Source: Marmoricola sp.
GTDB taxonomy: Bacteria > Actinomycetota > Actinomycetes > Propionibacteriales > Nocardioidaceae
Reading direction: 5' to 3'
Length of the DNA: 64,000 bases
NCBI GenBank assembly: GCA_025964775.1
Contig: JAOPYE010000038.1
Coordinates: forward strand, 62,001-126,000
Below are positions 43,810 to 56,617 of this stretch, piece after piece (position 1 is the stretch's first letter; each line of letters begins with the position of its first letter). A program made the position numbers and the translations under genes. Below the pieces are notes generated by a model. It was not told the DNA's origin and ran no database searches. It was given only the letters and a program-made list of their open reading frames with translations.

Positions 43810-44769
43810 ATGAGCCCCCGCCACGTCGTCCTCGCCATCCTCGTGGCCGTCATCTGGGGCTTCAATTTCGTCGTCATCGAGTGGGGCATGCACGGGGTGC
43901 CGCCGCTCCTCTTCGTCGCGCTGCGGTTCACCGCTGTCCTGGTGCCCGCGGTGTTCTTCGTGCCGCGTCCTCAGGCGCCGTGGCGCACGGTCGTCGCGGT
44001 CGGCACCTTCATGTCACTGGGCCAGTTCGGACTCCTCTACACCTCGATGCACCTCGGGATGCCGCCCGGACTCGCGGCCCTGGTCCTGCAGGCGCAGGTT
44101 CTGTTCACCGTGCTGATCGCGGCCGGCTGGCTCGGCGAACGGCCGACCTCGCGCCAGTTGCTGGGCATCGTGATCGGTGCGGGAGGGCTCGTCGTCGTCG
44201 GCCTCGGTCGTGGCGGGCACATCCCGCTGGGCGCGCTGCTGCTGTGCATCGCGGGCGCGCTGTCGTGGGGGATCGGCAACGTGGTCTCGCGCCGGGCGAG
44301 CGTCTCCTCGGGGCTCTCGCTCGCGGTCTGGTCCTCGCTGGTCGTCCCGCTGCCGCTGGTGCTGCTCAGCCTGAGCTTCGACGGGCCGGCGGCCGTCGGT
44401 CACGCCCTCGGCCACCTGGGGTGGCACGCTGTCGTGTCGACCGGCTACACCGCAGGGCTGGCGTCACTGGTCGGCTACTCGATCTTCAACGGACTGCTCG
44501 CGCGATACCCGGCGTCCGCAGTCGTCCCGTTCGTGCTGATCGCGCCACCGGTCGCGATGCTGAGTGCCTGGGCGCTGCTCGACCAGGTGCCCGGGGTCAC
44601 CGAACTCGTCGGCGGCGCGGTCGTCCTGGTCGGCGTCCTCGTGACGCTGCTGCGCGGTGCCTCAGTAGGCGAACGGCTCCCACTTCTCGAGCAGGCCGGC
44701 GGTCGGGTCGTTCATGACCTCGGCAGGCATGTCGCGGACCTTGAGCCCGGCGGCGTCGGCGGCCGCTAG
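43810..44769 (+). CDS. EamA/DMT-family transporter
   Basis: A 319-residue inner-membrane transporter with ten predicted helices in two EamA repeats (VVLAILVAVIWGFNFVVIEWG; LLLCIAGALSWGIGNVVSR). Members export amino acids or other metabolites; the substrate here is unknown. The start is uncertain: ATG codons at 43783 and 43750 are in frame. After the last helix (VVLVGVLVTLLRG) about 40 residues run on inside the convergent dioxygenase gene, giving a 108-bp overlap that is unlikely to be functional protein. Confidence 0.87.
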   Translation: MSPRHVVLAILVAVIWGFNFVVIEWGMHGVPPLLFVALRFTAVLVPAVFFVPRPQAPWRTVVAVGTFMSLGQFGLLYTSMHLGMPPGLAALVLQAQVLFTVLIAAGWLGERPTSRQLLGIVIGAGGLVVVGLGRGGHIPLGALLLCIAGALSWGIGNVVSRRASVSSGLSLAVWSSLVVPLPLVLLSLSFDGPAAVGHALGHLGWHAVVSTGYTAGLASLVGYSIFNGLLARYPASAVVPFVLIAPPVAMLSAWALLDQVPGVTELVGGAVVLVGVLVTLLRGASVGERLPLLEQAGGRVVHDLGRHVADLEPGGVGGR

Positions 44770-45501
44770 CGCCGCGGCGTCGTACGGGGCCTTGCGCCAG
44801 CGGTTGACCATGTAGGTACGGGTCTTGAGGTAGTCGCCGTACCGCTTCGCGTGGGCATCATCGGCACCGAGGTGCGCGAAGATCGCGATCCGGTCACCGT
44901 CGGCCTTGGTGCGCTTCCAGGCCGGGTACTTGTCGTGCTCGAGCGGCAGCGGGACCTCCTTGAACGGCCACCGCAGCAGCAGGCCGTTGCCTGAATGGGT
45001 GATCCGCATGCTCCAGACAGCGAGGTCGCCGGGCTTGACCTTGACGTACCGGTTCGGGCCCTTCTTGTGATCGACCCACTCGTGCGAGCCCTCCCGCAGG
45101 TTCAGGCCGCCGGTGTGCCGGGTGTGGTCCTGGCAGTAGATCCCGAACCGCAGCTGGGTGTAGCGACCCTGGGTCCAGTCGGGTCCCTGGTCGTCCTGGC
45201 GGTCGGTGTTGTCCTTGTGGAAACCGAGCTGGCTGCCGTTGATGGTGAACGAGCTGTCGCCGCCGTAGTGCACGACGTCGGTCCCGAGCAGCTTGCGTGC
45301 CACCTGCACCAGTCGGCCGTCGGTCAGGATGCTGCTCAGCCGGGGGTTGGCCAGCAGGTCGCCACCGTCGTCCTTGGTGGCGTAGGCACCTTCACGGAAT
45401 GCCTGGATCTCCGCGGCGGAGTACATCCCGGGCAGAACGGTGTAGCCCTTGGTCCAGAAGTCGTCGACGTCGAGGCGTTCGATTGCCTGATTGCTCATCA
45501 T
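44662..45501 (-). CDS. Phytanoyl-CoA dioxygenase-like Fe(II)/2-oxoglutarate enzyme
   Basis: A 279-residue PhyH-family oxygenase. The iron facial triad is visible as HxD in LGFHKDN and a distal His in MRITHSGNG, followed by Arg in LLLRWPF that would bind 2-oxoglutarate. The protein should hydroxylate a small organic substrate that cannot be named from sequence. Its 3' end overlaps the transporter gene. No operon partner is obvious. Confidence 0.87.
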   Translation of the reverse strand: MMSNQAIERLDVDDFWTKGYTVLPGMYSAAEIQAFREGAYATKDDGGDLLANPRLSSILTDGRLVQVARKLLGTDVVHYGGDSSFTINGSQLGFHKDNTDRQDDQGPDWTQGRYTQLRFGIYCQDHTRHTGGLNLREGSHEWVDHKKGPNRYVKVKPGDLAVWSMRITHSGNGLLLRWPFKEVPLPLEHDKYPAWKRTKADGDRIAIFAHLGADDAHAKRYGDYLKTRTYMVNRWRKAPYDAAALAAADAAGLKVRDMPAEVMNDPTAGLLEKWEPFAY

Positions 45502-45591
45502 GCCCTCCGAGGTTGCCTGCAGATGGCGGTCACCCTACCGTCTGCCCAGCGGGCCGAGGACAGGGTCAACCACCGCTTCAGCCAGGCTGGT

Positions 45592-46359
45592 TCACAGCCC
45601 GCTCTCCGTGTATGCCGGACCGGGGCGGTCGGTCACGTTGATCAGCGCCGAGACGATCCGGCGTGCGGTGAAGTCGGCGCACAGCTCGTGGATCTCCTCG
45701 ATCGTGCAGAAGCGTGCCGAGCGGATCTCGCGCTGCTGACGAACGATGCTCGCGGTGATCGATTCGTCGTGCACGCCGCCGTCGAAGACCAGGCACACCG
45801 CGTCGTCCCAGCCACCCCACGCGGGCAGCCAGTCGGTCAGCACCAGCGGCCCCGCCTCGATCTCGAGCCCGAGTTCCTCGGTGACTTCGCGCGAGACAGC
45901 GAGTCGCGGTGACTCACCGACCTCGACCACCCCGCCGGGCAGGTCCCAGTCCTTCTTGTAGGTCAGCTGGCACAGCAGCACCCGCTCGTCAGTCGAGCGG
46001 ATCAGCATCTGGCTGATCGCGCGCTTGCGCGGCAGGAACGAGTTCAGCAGCCTGCGGAAACCGATCGGGTCGTCCACGGGGGTGTCGTCGGCCAGGCGTG
46101 CATAGACGATCCGGTCCGAGCCGTCGGCGACCTGGCGAGCCACGCCTTCACGCATCAGGCCGGAGAAGGTCGCGATCCGTTGGGCGTCCTCGTCCTCGGG
46201 GTCGACCAGTGCCTCGATCCGGTGGTGGCCGGCACCGAAACCCTCTGCCAGGGCTCCACGGACGGCCTCCACCGACGGCCCGAGACCCTCGGCCTGGAGC
46301 TCGACCGTCCAGCTCACGCGCACGACTCCGGGGGAGACGGGCGTCAGGTCTGCGGGCAC
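45592..46359 (-). CDS. NUDIX hydrolase with partial GNAT-like N-terminus
   Basis: A 255-residue protein. The C-terminal half (about 110-255) is a NUDIX domain with a complete box, GGVVEVGESPRLAVSREVTEELG, and should cleave a nucleoside-diphosphate-linked compound. The N-terminal half (about 12-95) matches only the second half of a GNAT acetyltransferase: HHRIEALVDPEDEDAQRIATFSGLMREGVAR corresponds to the usual acetyl-CoA-fold motif. The first GNAT half is missing, so that domain is probably inactive or structural. GTG start; TAGGCT 6 nt upstream suggests a leaderless mRNA. Confidence 0.8.
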   Translation of the reverse strand: MPADLTPVSPGVVRVSWTVELQAEGLGPSVEAVRGALAEGFGAGHHRIEALVDPEDEDAQRIATFSGLMREGVARQVADGSDRIVYARLADDTPVDDPIGFRRLLNSFLPRKRAISQMLIRSTDERVLLCQLTYKKDWDLPGGVVEVGESPRLAVSREVTEELGLEIEAGPLVLTDWLPAWGGWDDAVCLVFDGGVHDESITASIVRQQREIRSARFCTIEEIHELCADFTARRIVSALINVTDRPGPAYTESGL

Positions 46360-46365
46360 AGGATC

Positions 46366-46371
46366 AGCCTA
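46366..46371 (-). promoter_or_regulatory. -10 box of the NUDIX gene, overlapping the glgB stop
   Basis: TAGGCT on the minus strand lies 6 nt before the GTG start and includes the glgB stop codon, so the NUDIX gene can be expressed independently of the glg operon. Confidence 0.35.
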
Positions 46372-48240
46372 GGGGTCGACCGGGGTCAGCCACAGCGTTC
46401 CCAACGGAGGCAGCCTCAACGTGGCGCTGGCGGGCTGGTCGCCGTACGGCTGGGCGACCGCGGTGACGACGCCGAGGTTGCCGACCCCGGACCCGCCGTA
46501 CGGCGTCGCGTCGGTGTTGACGGCTTCGCGCCACATGCCCGCGAACGGCAGCGGCAGGCGGTAGGCCTCGTGCGGTCGACCCGAGAAGTTGCACACGCAG
46601 ACCAGTGCCCGGCCGTCGACGGCCCAGCGCACGAAGGCGATCACGTTGGCCGCTGCGTCATCGGCCGAGAGCCAGGTGAATCCCGCACCGCTGGCGTCCT
46701 GCTCCCAGAGAGCGGGGGTCGCGACGTAGGTCCGGTTCAGGTCAGCCACGAGGGTCCGTACGCCGCTGTGGGCGGCATCGCCGAGCAGACCCCAGTCGAG
46801 CTCGCCGGACTCGGCCCACTCCCGGTCCTGCGCGAACTCGGTGCCCATGAACAGCAGCTGCTTGCCCGGATGGGCCCACTGGTAGGCGAAGAAGGCCCGC
46901 ACGCCGGCGAACTGCTTCCAGCGGTCGCCGGGCATCTTGCGCAGCAGCGAACCCTTGCCGTGCACGACCTCGTCATGGCTGATCGGCAGGACGTAGCGCT
47001 CGGAGAACGCGTACACCAGGCTGAAGGTGAGCTCCGCATGGTGGTGCGACCGGTACATCGGGTCACGCGCGATGTAGCTCAGCGAGTCGTGCATCCAGCC
47101 CATGTTCCACTTGAACCCGAAGCCGAGTCCGCCACTGTCGGTGCCGGCCGTCACGCCCGGCCAGGACGTCGACTCCTCCGCGATCACCATCGCCCCCGGA
47201 ACGACGCTGGCCACCACGTCGTTGAGCTCGCGAACGAACGCGACCGCCTCGAGGTTCTCGCGGCCGCCGTGCACGTTCGGCGCCCACTCGCCGGCCTCGC
47301 GGGAGTAGTCCAGGTACAGCATCGAGGCCACCGCGTCGACGCGCAGGCCGTCGACGTGGAACTCCTCGAGCCAGTACAGCGCGTTGGCGACCAGGAAGTT
47401 GCGGACCTCGAGCCGCCCGAAGTCGAAGACCAGCGTGCCCCAGTCGGGGTGCTCGCCTCGGCTCGGGTTCGGGTCCTCGTAGAGCGCCGTCCCGTCGAAG
47501 CGGGCCAGGGCGAAGGCGTCCTTCGGGAAGTGTGCCGGTACCCAGTCGAGGATCACCCCGACACCCGCCGCGTGCAGCGCGTCGACGAGCCGCCGGAAGC
47601 TGTCGGGGTCACCGAAGCGCGCGGTCGGTGCGTAGTAGGAGGTCACCTGGTAGCCCCACGATCCGCCGTACGGGTGCTCCATGACCGGCATCAGCTCGAC
47701 GTGCGTGAACCCCGTCTCGACCACGTACGCCGTGAGCTGGGTGGCCAGCTCGTCGTAGGACAGGCCGCTGCGCCAGGAGCCGAGGTGCACCTCGTAGATC
47801 GACATCGGGCGTGCCGGGCGGTCCTGGTGGGCACGTGCCTCGATCCAGGCCTGGTCGGTCCAGCTGTGGGTGCTCCGGAAGATCACCGAATGGGTCTCGG
47901 GCGGCACGGCGGTGTGCACCGCCATCGGGTCGGCCCGGTCCGACCAGGCGCCGTCGGCGCCGCAGATGACGTACTTGTAGCGGTTCCCGGGCACAGCCCC
48001 CGGGACGTCGAGTTCCCAGATGCCGGACTCGCCGCGCAGGGCCATCGGCATCGTCGAGCGGTCCCAGCCGTTGAAGTCGCCCACGAGCCGGACCTCGCGC
48101 GCGTGCGGTGCCCAGACCGCGAAGCGCGCTCCGTTGCCTCCGGGGCCCTCGTAGGGCTGCGCGCCGAGGGCCTCCCACAGCCGGTGGTGACGGCCTTCTC
48201 CGATCAGGTACAGGTCGAGCTCTCCCAGGGAGCCGGTCAT
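46369..48240 (-). CDS. glgB: 1,4-alpha-glucan branching enzyme
   Basis: It introduces alpha-1,6 branches into the glucan made by GlgE. The 623-residue GH13 protein has an N-terminal CBM48 domain ([23 protein letters not shown]), a catalytic barrel with [11 protein letters not shown] (nucleophile Asp), VIAEES (acid Glu) and [14 protein letters not shown], and a C-terminal beta domain. It lacks the extra N-terminal N1 domain seen in longer GlgB proteins. Its start overlaps the maltokinase stop (ATGA). It is the last gene of the glgE-treS-mak-glgB operon. Confidence 0.95.
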   Translation of the reverse strand: MTGSLGELDLYLIGEGRHHRLWEALGAQPYEGPGGNGARFAVWAPHAREVRLVGDFNGWDRSTMPMALRGESGIWELDVPGAVPGNRYKYVICGADGAWSDRADPMAVHTAVPPETHSVIFRSTHSWTDQAWIEARAHQDRPARPMSIYEVHLGSWRSGLSYDELATQLTAYVVETGFTHVELMPVMEHPYGGSWGYQVTSYYAPTARFGDPDSFRRLVDALHAAGVGVILDWVPAHFPKDAFALARFDGTALYEDPNPSRGEHPDWGTLVFDFGRLEVRNFLVANALYWLEEFHVDGLRVDAVASMLYLDYSREAGEWAPNVHGGRENLEAVAFVRELNDVVASVVPGAMVIAEESTSWPGVTAGTDSGGLGFGFKWNMGWMHDSLSYIARDPMYRSHHHAELTFSLVYAFSERYVLPISHDEVVHGKGSLLRKMPGDRWKQFAGVRAFFAYQWAHPGKQLLFMGTEFAQDREWAESGELDWGLLGDAAHSGVRTLVADLNRTYVATPALWEQDASGAGFTWLSADDAAANVIAFVRWAVDGRALVCVCNFSGRPHEAYRLPLPFAGMWREAVNTDATPYGGSGVGNLGVVTAVAQPYGDQPASATLRLPPLGTLWLTPVDP

Positions 48241-49591
48241 CGAGGCTGCTTCGCGAGCCGGTCGAGTGCTGCCAGCGGGATCGGGAGCCAGCCGGGCCGG
48301 TTGCGGGCCTCATAGGCTGCTTCGTAGACGGCCTTGTCCGCGACGTAGGCGTCCAGCAACGTCTGTTCGACGCCCGTGATCGGGACGCCCCGCTGCTCGG
48401 TGTACCCGTCGAGCAGGGCTGCCACGTTGTGCTCGACCCACTCATGGGCGCGGTAGCCGATCTGGTCGTAGCCGTGCTCGGTCGCCTCCAGGTCGGCGGC
48501 GGTCGAGGCGGCGGCGTAATCCAGGGACCGGACCATGCCGGCGACGTCACGCCACGGCGAGTCCGGCAACCGGCGCTCGGCCAGCGGCTTGGCCGGCTCG
48601 CCCTCGAAGTCGACCAGCTTCCAACCCAGCGAGGTGCGCAGCGTCTGGCCCAGGTGCAGGTCGCCGTGGATCCGGTGCGCGACCAGTCCAGGAGTGCCGG
48701 ACGGCACCTCGGCCAGGGCAGCGAACCGGCTCTGCACCGCGTCCTCGTACGCCGACAAGTCAGGTACCACGCTCGTCGCAGCGCGGAAGCGGTCACTCAT
48801 CTGCTGCCCGATGGCAGCCGGGTCGATCGTGGTGGTGCCGAACGTCCCGGCCAGGACCTGGTGGATCTCGGCGATGGTCGCGCCGAGCCGGTGCGCCTCG
48901 GCAGCGAAGTCGCCGCCCACCTCGTGCGGGTGCAGGTCGGCCTCGAGATACAGGTTCCGCGCACTCGTCAGTGCCAGCACCCACCCGTCGCTCGCGGTCC
49001 GCAGGAACTGCTGGAGCATCGCCAGCTGGAGCTGTTCGTCCTCGGCGCTGAGGTAGCCGTAGAGCGAGGCGACGTGGGTGTTCCCGGCGCGGGTCAGGGC
49101 CTCGTGGATCTCGACGTCCGGGTTGGTGCCGGTGGTCAGCTTGCGGAACACCTTCATCAGGCTGTCCTCGCCGAACGCGACCGAGGAGTTGCTCTGCTCG
49201 CCACCGAAGACGGTCGAGTGCGTGCTGGTGTCCAGGTCGTGGCCAGCGAGCCGGTGCACGGCCAGGCCGTCCAGGTCCTCGCCGGTGTCGAAGACCTCCA
49301 GGTAGACCGCCATCGCGTCGCGGTCGTGGACCGCGTCGTAGGTCCACTCGCCGTCGCCCTCGCGGACCAGCGCGTGGCCGAGCCGTTCCTGTGGGCCGGG
49401 GTAGTGCGAGACCGGCATCTGGTAGGTCTCGGTCGCCGGCGTGCCTTCGGCGTACGCGACGTCGACGAGTTCGATCCGCACGGTCTCCGAGAGCGCGGCC
49501 AGCACCCGGACGTCGGTGATCTCGAAGTCGCGGCCCTTCCCGGCGAACCAGCGCTGGTTCGCCAGGAAGGATGCGCGCTGCGGGTGCTCGC

Positions 49592-49595
<4 letters not shown>
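48237..49595 (-). CDS. mak: Maltokinase
   Basis: It phosphorylates maltose to maltose 1-phosphate, the donor used by GlgE. The 452-residue protein has the kinase fold with [13 protein letters not shown] (catalytic Asp) and [12 protein letters not shown] (metal-binding Asp), as in actinobacterial Mak/Pep2. It starts at GTG, which overlaps the treS stop by 4 bp. In some relatives this kinase is fused to TreS; here it is a separate protein. Confidence 0.93.
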
Positions 49596-53292
<3,697 letters not shown>

Positions 53293-53354
53293 GGCTCAAC
53301 CCTTGCGAACTAAGCGTTGGGAAGCAAACGCATGCCGGTCGCGGTCGTGACGAT

Positions 53355-53377
53355 CGTCGGTTGAGCCTGTCGAAACC
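53355..53377 (+). repeat. REP-like repeat in the glgE upstream spacer
   Basis: CGTCGGTTGAGCCTGTCGAAACC lies in the 123-bp spacer between glgE and the FAD oxidoreductase gene. It is flanked by imperfect direct copies of GCCGGTCGCGGTCGTGACGA (left) and GCCGGTCGCAGTCGCGACAA (right), 18 of 20 positions alike, as if the repeat had entered a duplicated target or the flanks belong to a larger unit. Confidence 0.6.
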
Positions 53378-53415
53378 TGCTGGTCGCCGGTCGCAGTCGC
53401 GACAACCGACAGTGA

Positions 53416-54831
53416 TCAGCCGTGGATGAGCGGGGACATCGCCTTGGCGATCAGGCTCGGCCGGCGGGTGAGGCGTTCCTCGGCGTCGGCTGCGCTCATC
53501 GCCCGGAGGCCGGCGTTGATGCCGAGCCAGCGAAACGGCTCAGGCTCCCAGGAGCGGCTGCGGTGATCCACCCAGGGCAGCGAGGTCAGGTCGGTGTCGC
53601 GCCGCAGGATCAGGTCGGTCAGGGTCCGCCCGGCCAGGTTCGTCGTACCCACTCCGTCGCCGACGTAGCCGCCCGCCCAGGCCTGGCCGCTCGTTCGGTC
53701 GAGTCCGACCGAGGCCGACCAGTCACGAGCGATGCCGAGCGGTCCGCCCCACGCGTGGCTGAACTGCGCGTCCCCCAGCTGGGGGAGCAGGTCGACCAGG
53801 GATCGACGCAACTTGTCGAAAACCCCCGGTTCGGAGTCGAAGCCCGGACGGATCCGCGAGCCGAGGTGGTACGGCGCACCGCGACCGCCGAACGCCAGCC
53901 GGCCGTCGGCGGTGCGCTGGCCGTAGATGATCACGTGGCGACCGTCGGTGAACGTCGGGCGTCCGTCGAGGCCGACCTGCGACCAGGTTTCGGCGGAGAG
54001 TGGTTCAGTCGCGACCATCAGCGAGTAGACCGGTGCGACCGCCCGCCGGCTTCCCGGCAGCTGGGACGTCCAGGCCTCGGTCGCCCGCACCACGACGTCG
54101 GCCCCGACCCGGCCGACATCGGTCAGGACGGAGCCCGCGTTGATCGCGTGCACGCGAGTCCCCTCGAAGATCGACACCCCGCGACGCTCGACGGCGGCCG
54201 CCAGGCCACGGACCAACCGCGCCGGCTGGACCGCCGCGCAGTGCGGGGTGAAGAGTCCGCCCTGCACGCCGGTCGCATCGAGTTGATCGCGCGCCTCGGC
54301 CTCGTCGAGCCAGCGCACGTCCTCGTCGGTGAATCCGTGGCCGAGCGATTCGGCGAGCTCCTCGCGCAACCTGCGCACCTGGGGGCGGGAGCGAGCAAGG
54401 GTCAGCGTGCCGCCGCGTTGGTAGTCGGCCTCGATGCCCTCGGCCTCGACGACGCGACCCACCTCAGAGACGGTGTCGGACATCGCGCGGTGCAGGCGCA
54501 GGGCCTCGGCGGCCGATGATGAGGCAGCAAGCTTCGACCACGGCGTGGGGAAGAGCGCGCTGCACCAGCCACCGTTGCGCCCCGACGCCCCGAATCCGGC
54601 GCGCTCGGCCTCGAGCACCGCGATCCGCAACGAGCGATCGGCGGCGCTCAGGTAGTACGCGGTCCAGAGCCCGGTGAACCCCGCACCCACGACCACGACG
54701 TCGTACGACGCCGGTCCCGGCAACGCGGCACGGACGGGCGTCTCCTCACCGACCGTGTCGGCCCACAGCGAAACGCTTGTGCTGTGGAGGGCGGGCTGCG
54801 CCCGTCTCGAAGTGCTCAGCGGACGCCCCAC
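53416..54831 (-). CDS. FAD-dependent amine oxidoreductase (DAO family)
   Basis: A 471-residue flavoprotein of the glycine/D-amino-acid oxidase family, close in layout to gamma-glutamylputrescine oxidases. The FAD-binding motif is VVVVGAGFTGLWTAYYLS with Glu of the second strand in VLEAERAGFG; GYVGDGVGTTNLAGR near the C-terminus closes over FAD. Neighbouring polyamine genes suggest an amine or glutamyl-amine substrate. The GTG start lies inside the AsnC gene end, and the first 35 or so residues are not conserved and are partly encoded by a REP-like repeat. Confidence 0.85.
   Translation of the reverse strand: MGRPLSTSRRAQPALHSTSVSLWADTVGEETPVRAALPGPASYDVVVVGAGFTGLWTAYYLSAADRSLRIAVLEAERAGFGASGRNGGWCSALFPTPWSKLAASSSAAEALRLHRAMSDTVSEVGRVVEAEGIEADYQRGGTLTLARSRPQVRRLREELAESLGHGFTDEDVRWLDEAEARDQLDATGVQGGLFTPHCAAVQPARLVRGLAAAVERRGVSIFEGTRVHAINAGSVLTDVGRVGADVVVRATEAWTSQLPGSRRAVAPVYSLMVATEPLSAETWSQVGLDGRPTFTDGRHVIIYGQRTADGRLAFGGRGAPYHLGSRIRPGFDSEPGVFDKLRRSLVDLLPQLGDAQFSHAWGGPLGIARDWSASVGLDRTSGQAWAGGYVGDGVGTTNLAGRTLTDLILRRDTDLTSLPWVDHRSRSWEPEPFRWLGINAGLRAMSAADAEERLTRRPSLIAKAMSPLIHG
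54787..54819 (+). repeat. Diverged REP-like repeat at an FAD-gene/regulator junction
   Basis: GGAGGGCGGGCTGCGCCCGT, continued by CTCGAAGTGCTCA, is a GC-richer relative of the copy at 33316 with the same order of parts. It spans the regulator stop codon and encodes residues about 5-15 of the FAD oxidoreductase as currently framed. Confidence 0.5.
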
Positions 54832-55295
54832 GAGTAGGTCTGCTTGCGCAGCTTGAGGTAGACGAAGGTCTCTGTGCTGCGCACGCTGGGGATAGCCCGG
54901 ATCCGCGAGGACAACACCTCGAGCAGGTGCTCGTCGCTCTCGCAGACGGCCTCGGCGAGGATGTCGAATCCGCCGGCGGTGACGACGACGTAGTCGATCT
55001 CGTCCATCTCGGCGAGGGCATCGGCCACCGGCTCGATCGGTCCGTCGACGTGCAACCCGATCATCGCCTGGCGGGCGAAGCCGAGCTCGAGCGGATCGGT
55101 GACCGCGACGATCTGCATCACGCCGCTGTCGATCAGCCGTTGCACCCGCTGTCGCACGGCGGCTTCGGAGAGTCCGACCGCCTCGCCGATGCGGGCATAG
55201 GGTCGTCGTCCGTCCTGCTGGAGCTGTTCGATGATCGCCTTCGAGACGGCATCGAGGGGCGCACTGCGTCGGGAGGTCACGTCAGGCTCGGCCAT
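54816..55295 (-). CDS. Lrp/AsnC-family regulator
   Basis: A 159-residue regulator with an N-terminal helix-turn-helix (DAVSKAIIEQLQQDGRRPYARIGEAVGLSEAAVRQRVQRLIDSG) and a C-terminal RAM ligand-binding domain (IDYVVVTAGGFDILAEAVCESDEHLLEVL). It is divergent from the polyamine transporter operon and upstream of the FAD oxidase gene, so it probably senses a polyamine or its amino-acid product and controls both. The two genes overlap by 16 bp. Confidence 0.9.
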   Translation of the reverse strand: MAEPDVTSRRSAPLDAVSKAIIEQLQQDGRRPYARIGEAVGLSEAAVRQRVQRLIDSGVMQIVAVTDPLELGFARQAMIGLHVDGPIEPVADALAEMDEIDYVVVTAGGFDILAEAVCESDEHLLEVLSSRIRAIPSVRSTETFVYLKLRKQTYSWGVR

Positions 55296-55345
55296 GGCGC
55301 CATGGTGTCGCCATCAGGACGGCTAAGGCAAGTTAATGCGCCGGT

Positions 55346-55358
55346 TTTCGTTGCGAAA
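55346..55358. promoter_or_regulatory. TTTCG/CGAAA palindrome between the Lrp gene and potD
   Basis: TTTCG-TTG-CGAAA is a perfect inverted repeat in the 152-bp divergent spacer, 51 nt from the regulator start and about 90 nt from potD. TTTCGTTG and a CGAAA/TTTCG pair recur upstream of the aldehyde dehydrogenase gene at 61525-61576. This suggests one regulator, possibly the adjacent Lrp protein. Confidence 0.4.
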
Positions 55359-55447
55359 CACGATCTTCACGACGGAATCCCTTGTCGCGAGCCATCTGGC
55401 GTGTCACGATCCCCCAACGGACAGTCCGAGGATGAGAGGGAGGTTTC

Positions 55448-56617
55448 GTGACTGACGATCCCAGATTGAGTCGCCGGACGATCATCAAGGGTGGTGCCGG
55501 TGTCGCCTTCGGCATCGGGAGCGTCGGTGCCCTGCGCCTGTTCGGCACCCCCGACGCGAAGCAGAACCCTGCCGACTGCACCACTCGCGACCTCTCGGCG
55601 AGTGACAAGCAGTTCATCATCTCGAACTGGCCGCTCTACATCGACGAGAACAGCAAGAAGAACCCTTCGACGCTGCAGCGGTTCGAGAAAGCCACCGGCA
55701 TCAACGTCAGCTACACCGACGACGTCAACGACAACGACCAGTTCTTCGGCAAGGTCAAGAACCAGCTCGGAACCTGCCAGTCCACCAAAAGGGACATGTT
55801 CGTGCTCACCGACTGGATGGCGGCCAGAGTGATCGACTTCGGCTGGATCCAGCCGCTCGACCCGGCTGTAGTACCCAACCTGCACGCGAACATCATCGAC
55901 TCGCTCGCCGCGCCCGCCTGGGACCCGAAGCGCACCTACTCAGCGCCCTGGCAGAGCGGCCTCACCGGGATGGCGTACAACAAGAAGTACCTGCCGAAGG
56001 GCATCAAGGCCTACAGCGAGCTGCTCACGCGTAGCGACCTCAAGGGCAAGGTCACGATGCTCACCGAGCTGCGAGACACGATGGGCCTGATCATGCTCGG
56101 CCAGGGCACCGACCCGGCGAAGTTCACAGACGCCCAGTGGCAGAAGGCGATGGACGCCCTGAGGAAGGCCACCAACGACGGGCAGATCCGGCGCTTCACC
56201 GGCAACGACTACGTGCAGGATCTCTCGGCCGGCAACGTGCTCGCGTGCGAGGCCTGGTCCGGCGACATCGCGAACGCCGGCGACGACAACCTGGTCTTCG
56301 TCCCTCCCGAGGAGGGAATGATGATCTGGGCCGACAACATGCTGGTGCCGAACCTCGCGACCCACAAGACCAACGCCGAGAAGTGGATCAACTACTACTA
56401 CGAGCCCGAGGTCGCCGCCCGGCTCGCGGACTACAACCAGTACATCTGTCCCGTGAAGGGCGCCCAGCAGGCGATGGAGAAGATCGACCCGGGCAACGTC
56501 GACAACGAGCTGATCTTCCCGACCGACGAGACCCTCAAGACGACCCACCGGTTCATGGCGCTCGACGAGTCACGGACCAAGAACTACGGAAGGCAGTTCT
56601 CCGATGTCACAGGGTAG
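55448..56617 (+). CDS. potD: Polyamine ABC transporter substrate-binding protein
   Basis: A 389-residue extracytoplasmic protein of the PotD/PotF family that captures putrescine or spermidine. The N-terminus SRRTIIKGGAGVAFGIG carries twin arginines (Arg9, Arg10) followed by a hydrophobic stretch, a Tat-type signal common in actinobacterial PotD. Family blocks seen include FIISNWPLYID, TGINVSYTDDVNDND and MMIWADNMLVP. GTG start after GAGGGAGG. It overlaps the ATPase gene by 14 bp. Confidence 0.93.
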   Translation: MTDDPRLSRRTIIKGGAGVAFGIGSVGALRLFGTPDAKQNPADCTTRDLSASDKQFIISNWPLYIDENSKKNPSTLQRFEKATGINVSYTDDVNDNDQFFGKVKNQLGTCQSTKRDMFVLTDWMAARVIDFGWIQPLDPAVVPNLHANIIDSLAAPAWDPKRTYSAPWQSGLTGMAYNKKYLPKGIKAYSELLTRSDLKGKVTMLTELRDTMGLIMLGQGTDPAKFTDAQWQKAMDALRKATNDGQIRRFTGNDYVQDLSAGNVLACEAWSGDIANAGDDNLVFVPPEEGMMIWADNMLVPNLATHKTNAEKWINYYYEPEVAARLADYNQYICPVKGAQQAMEKIDPGNVDNELIFPTDETLKTTHRFMALDESRTKNYGRQFSDVTG

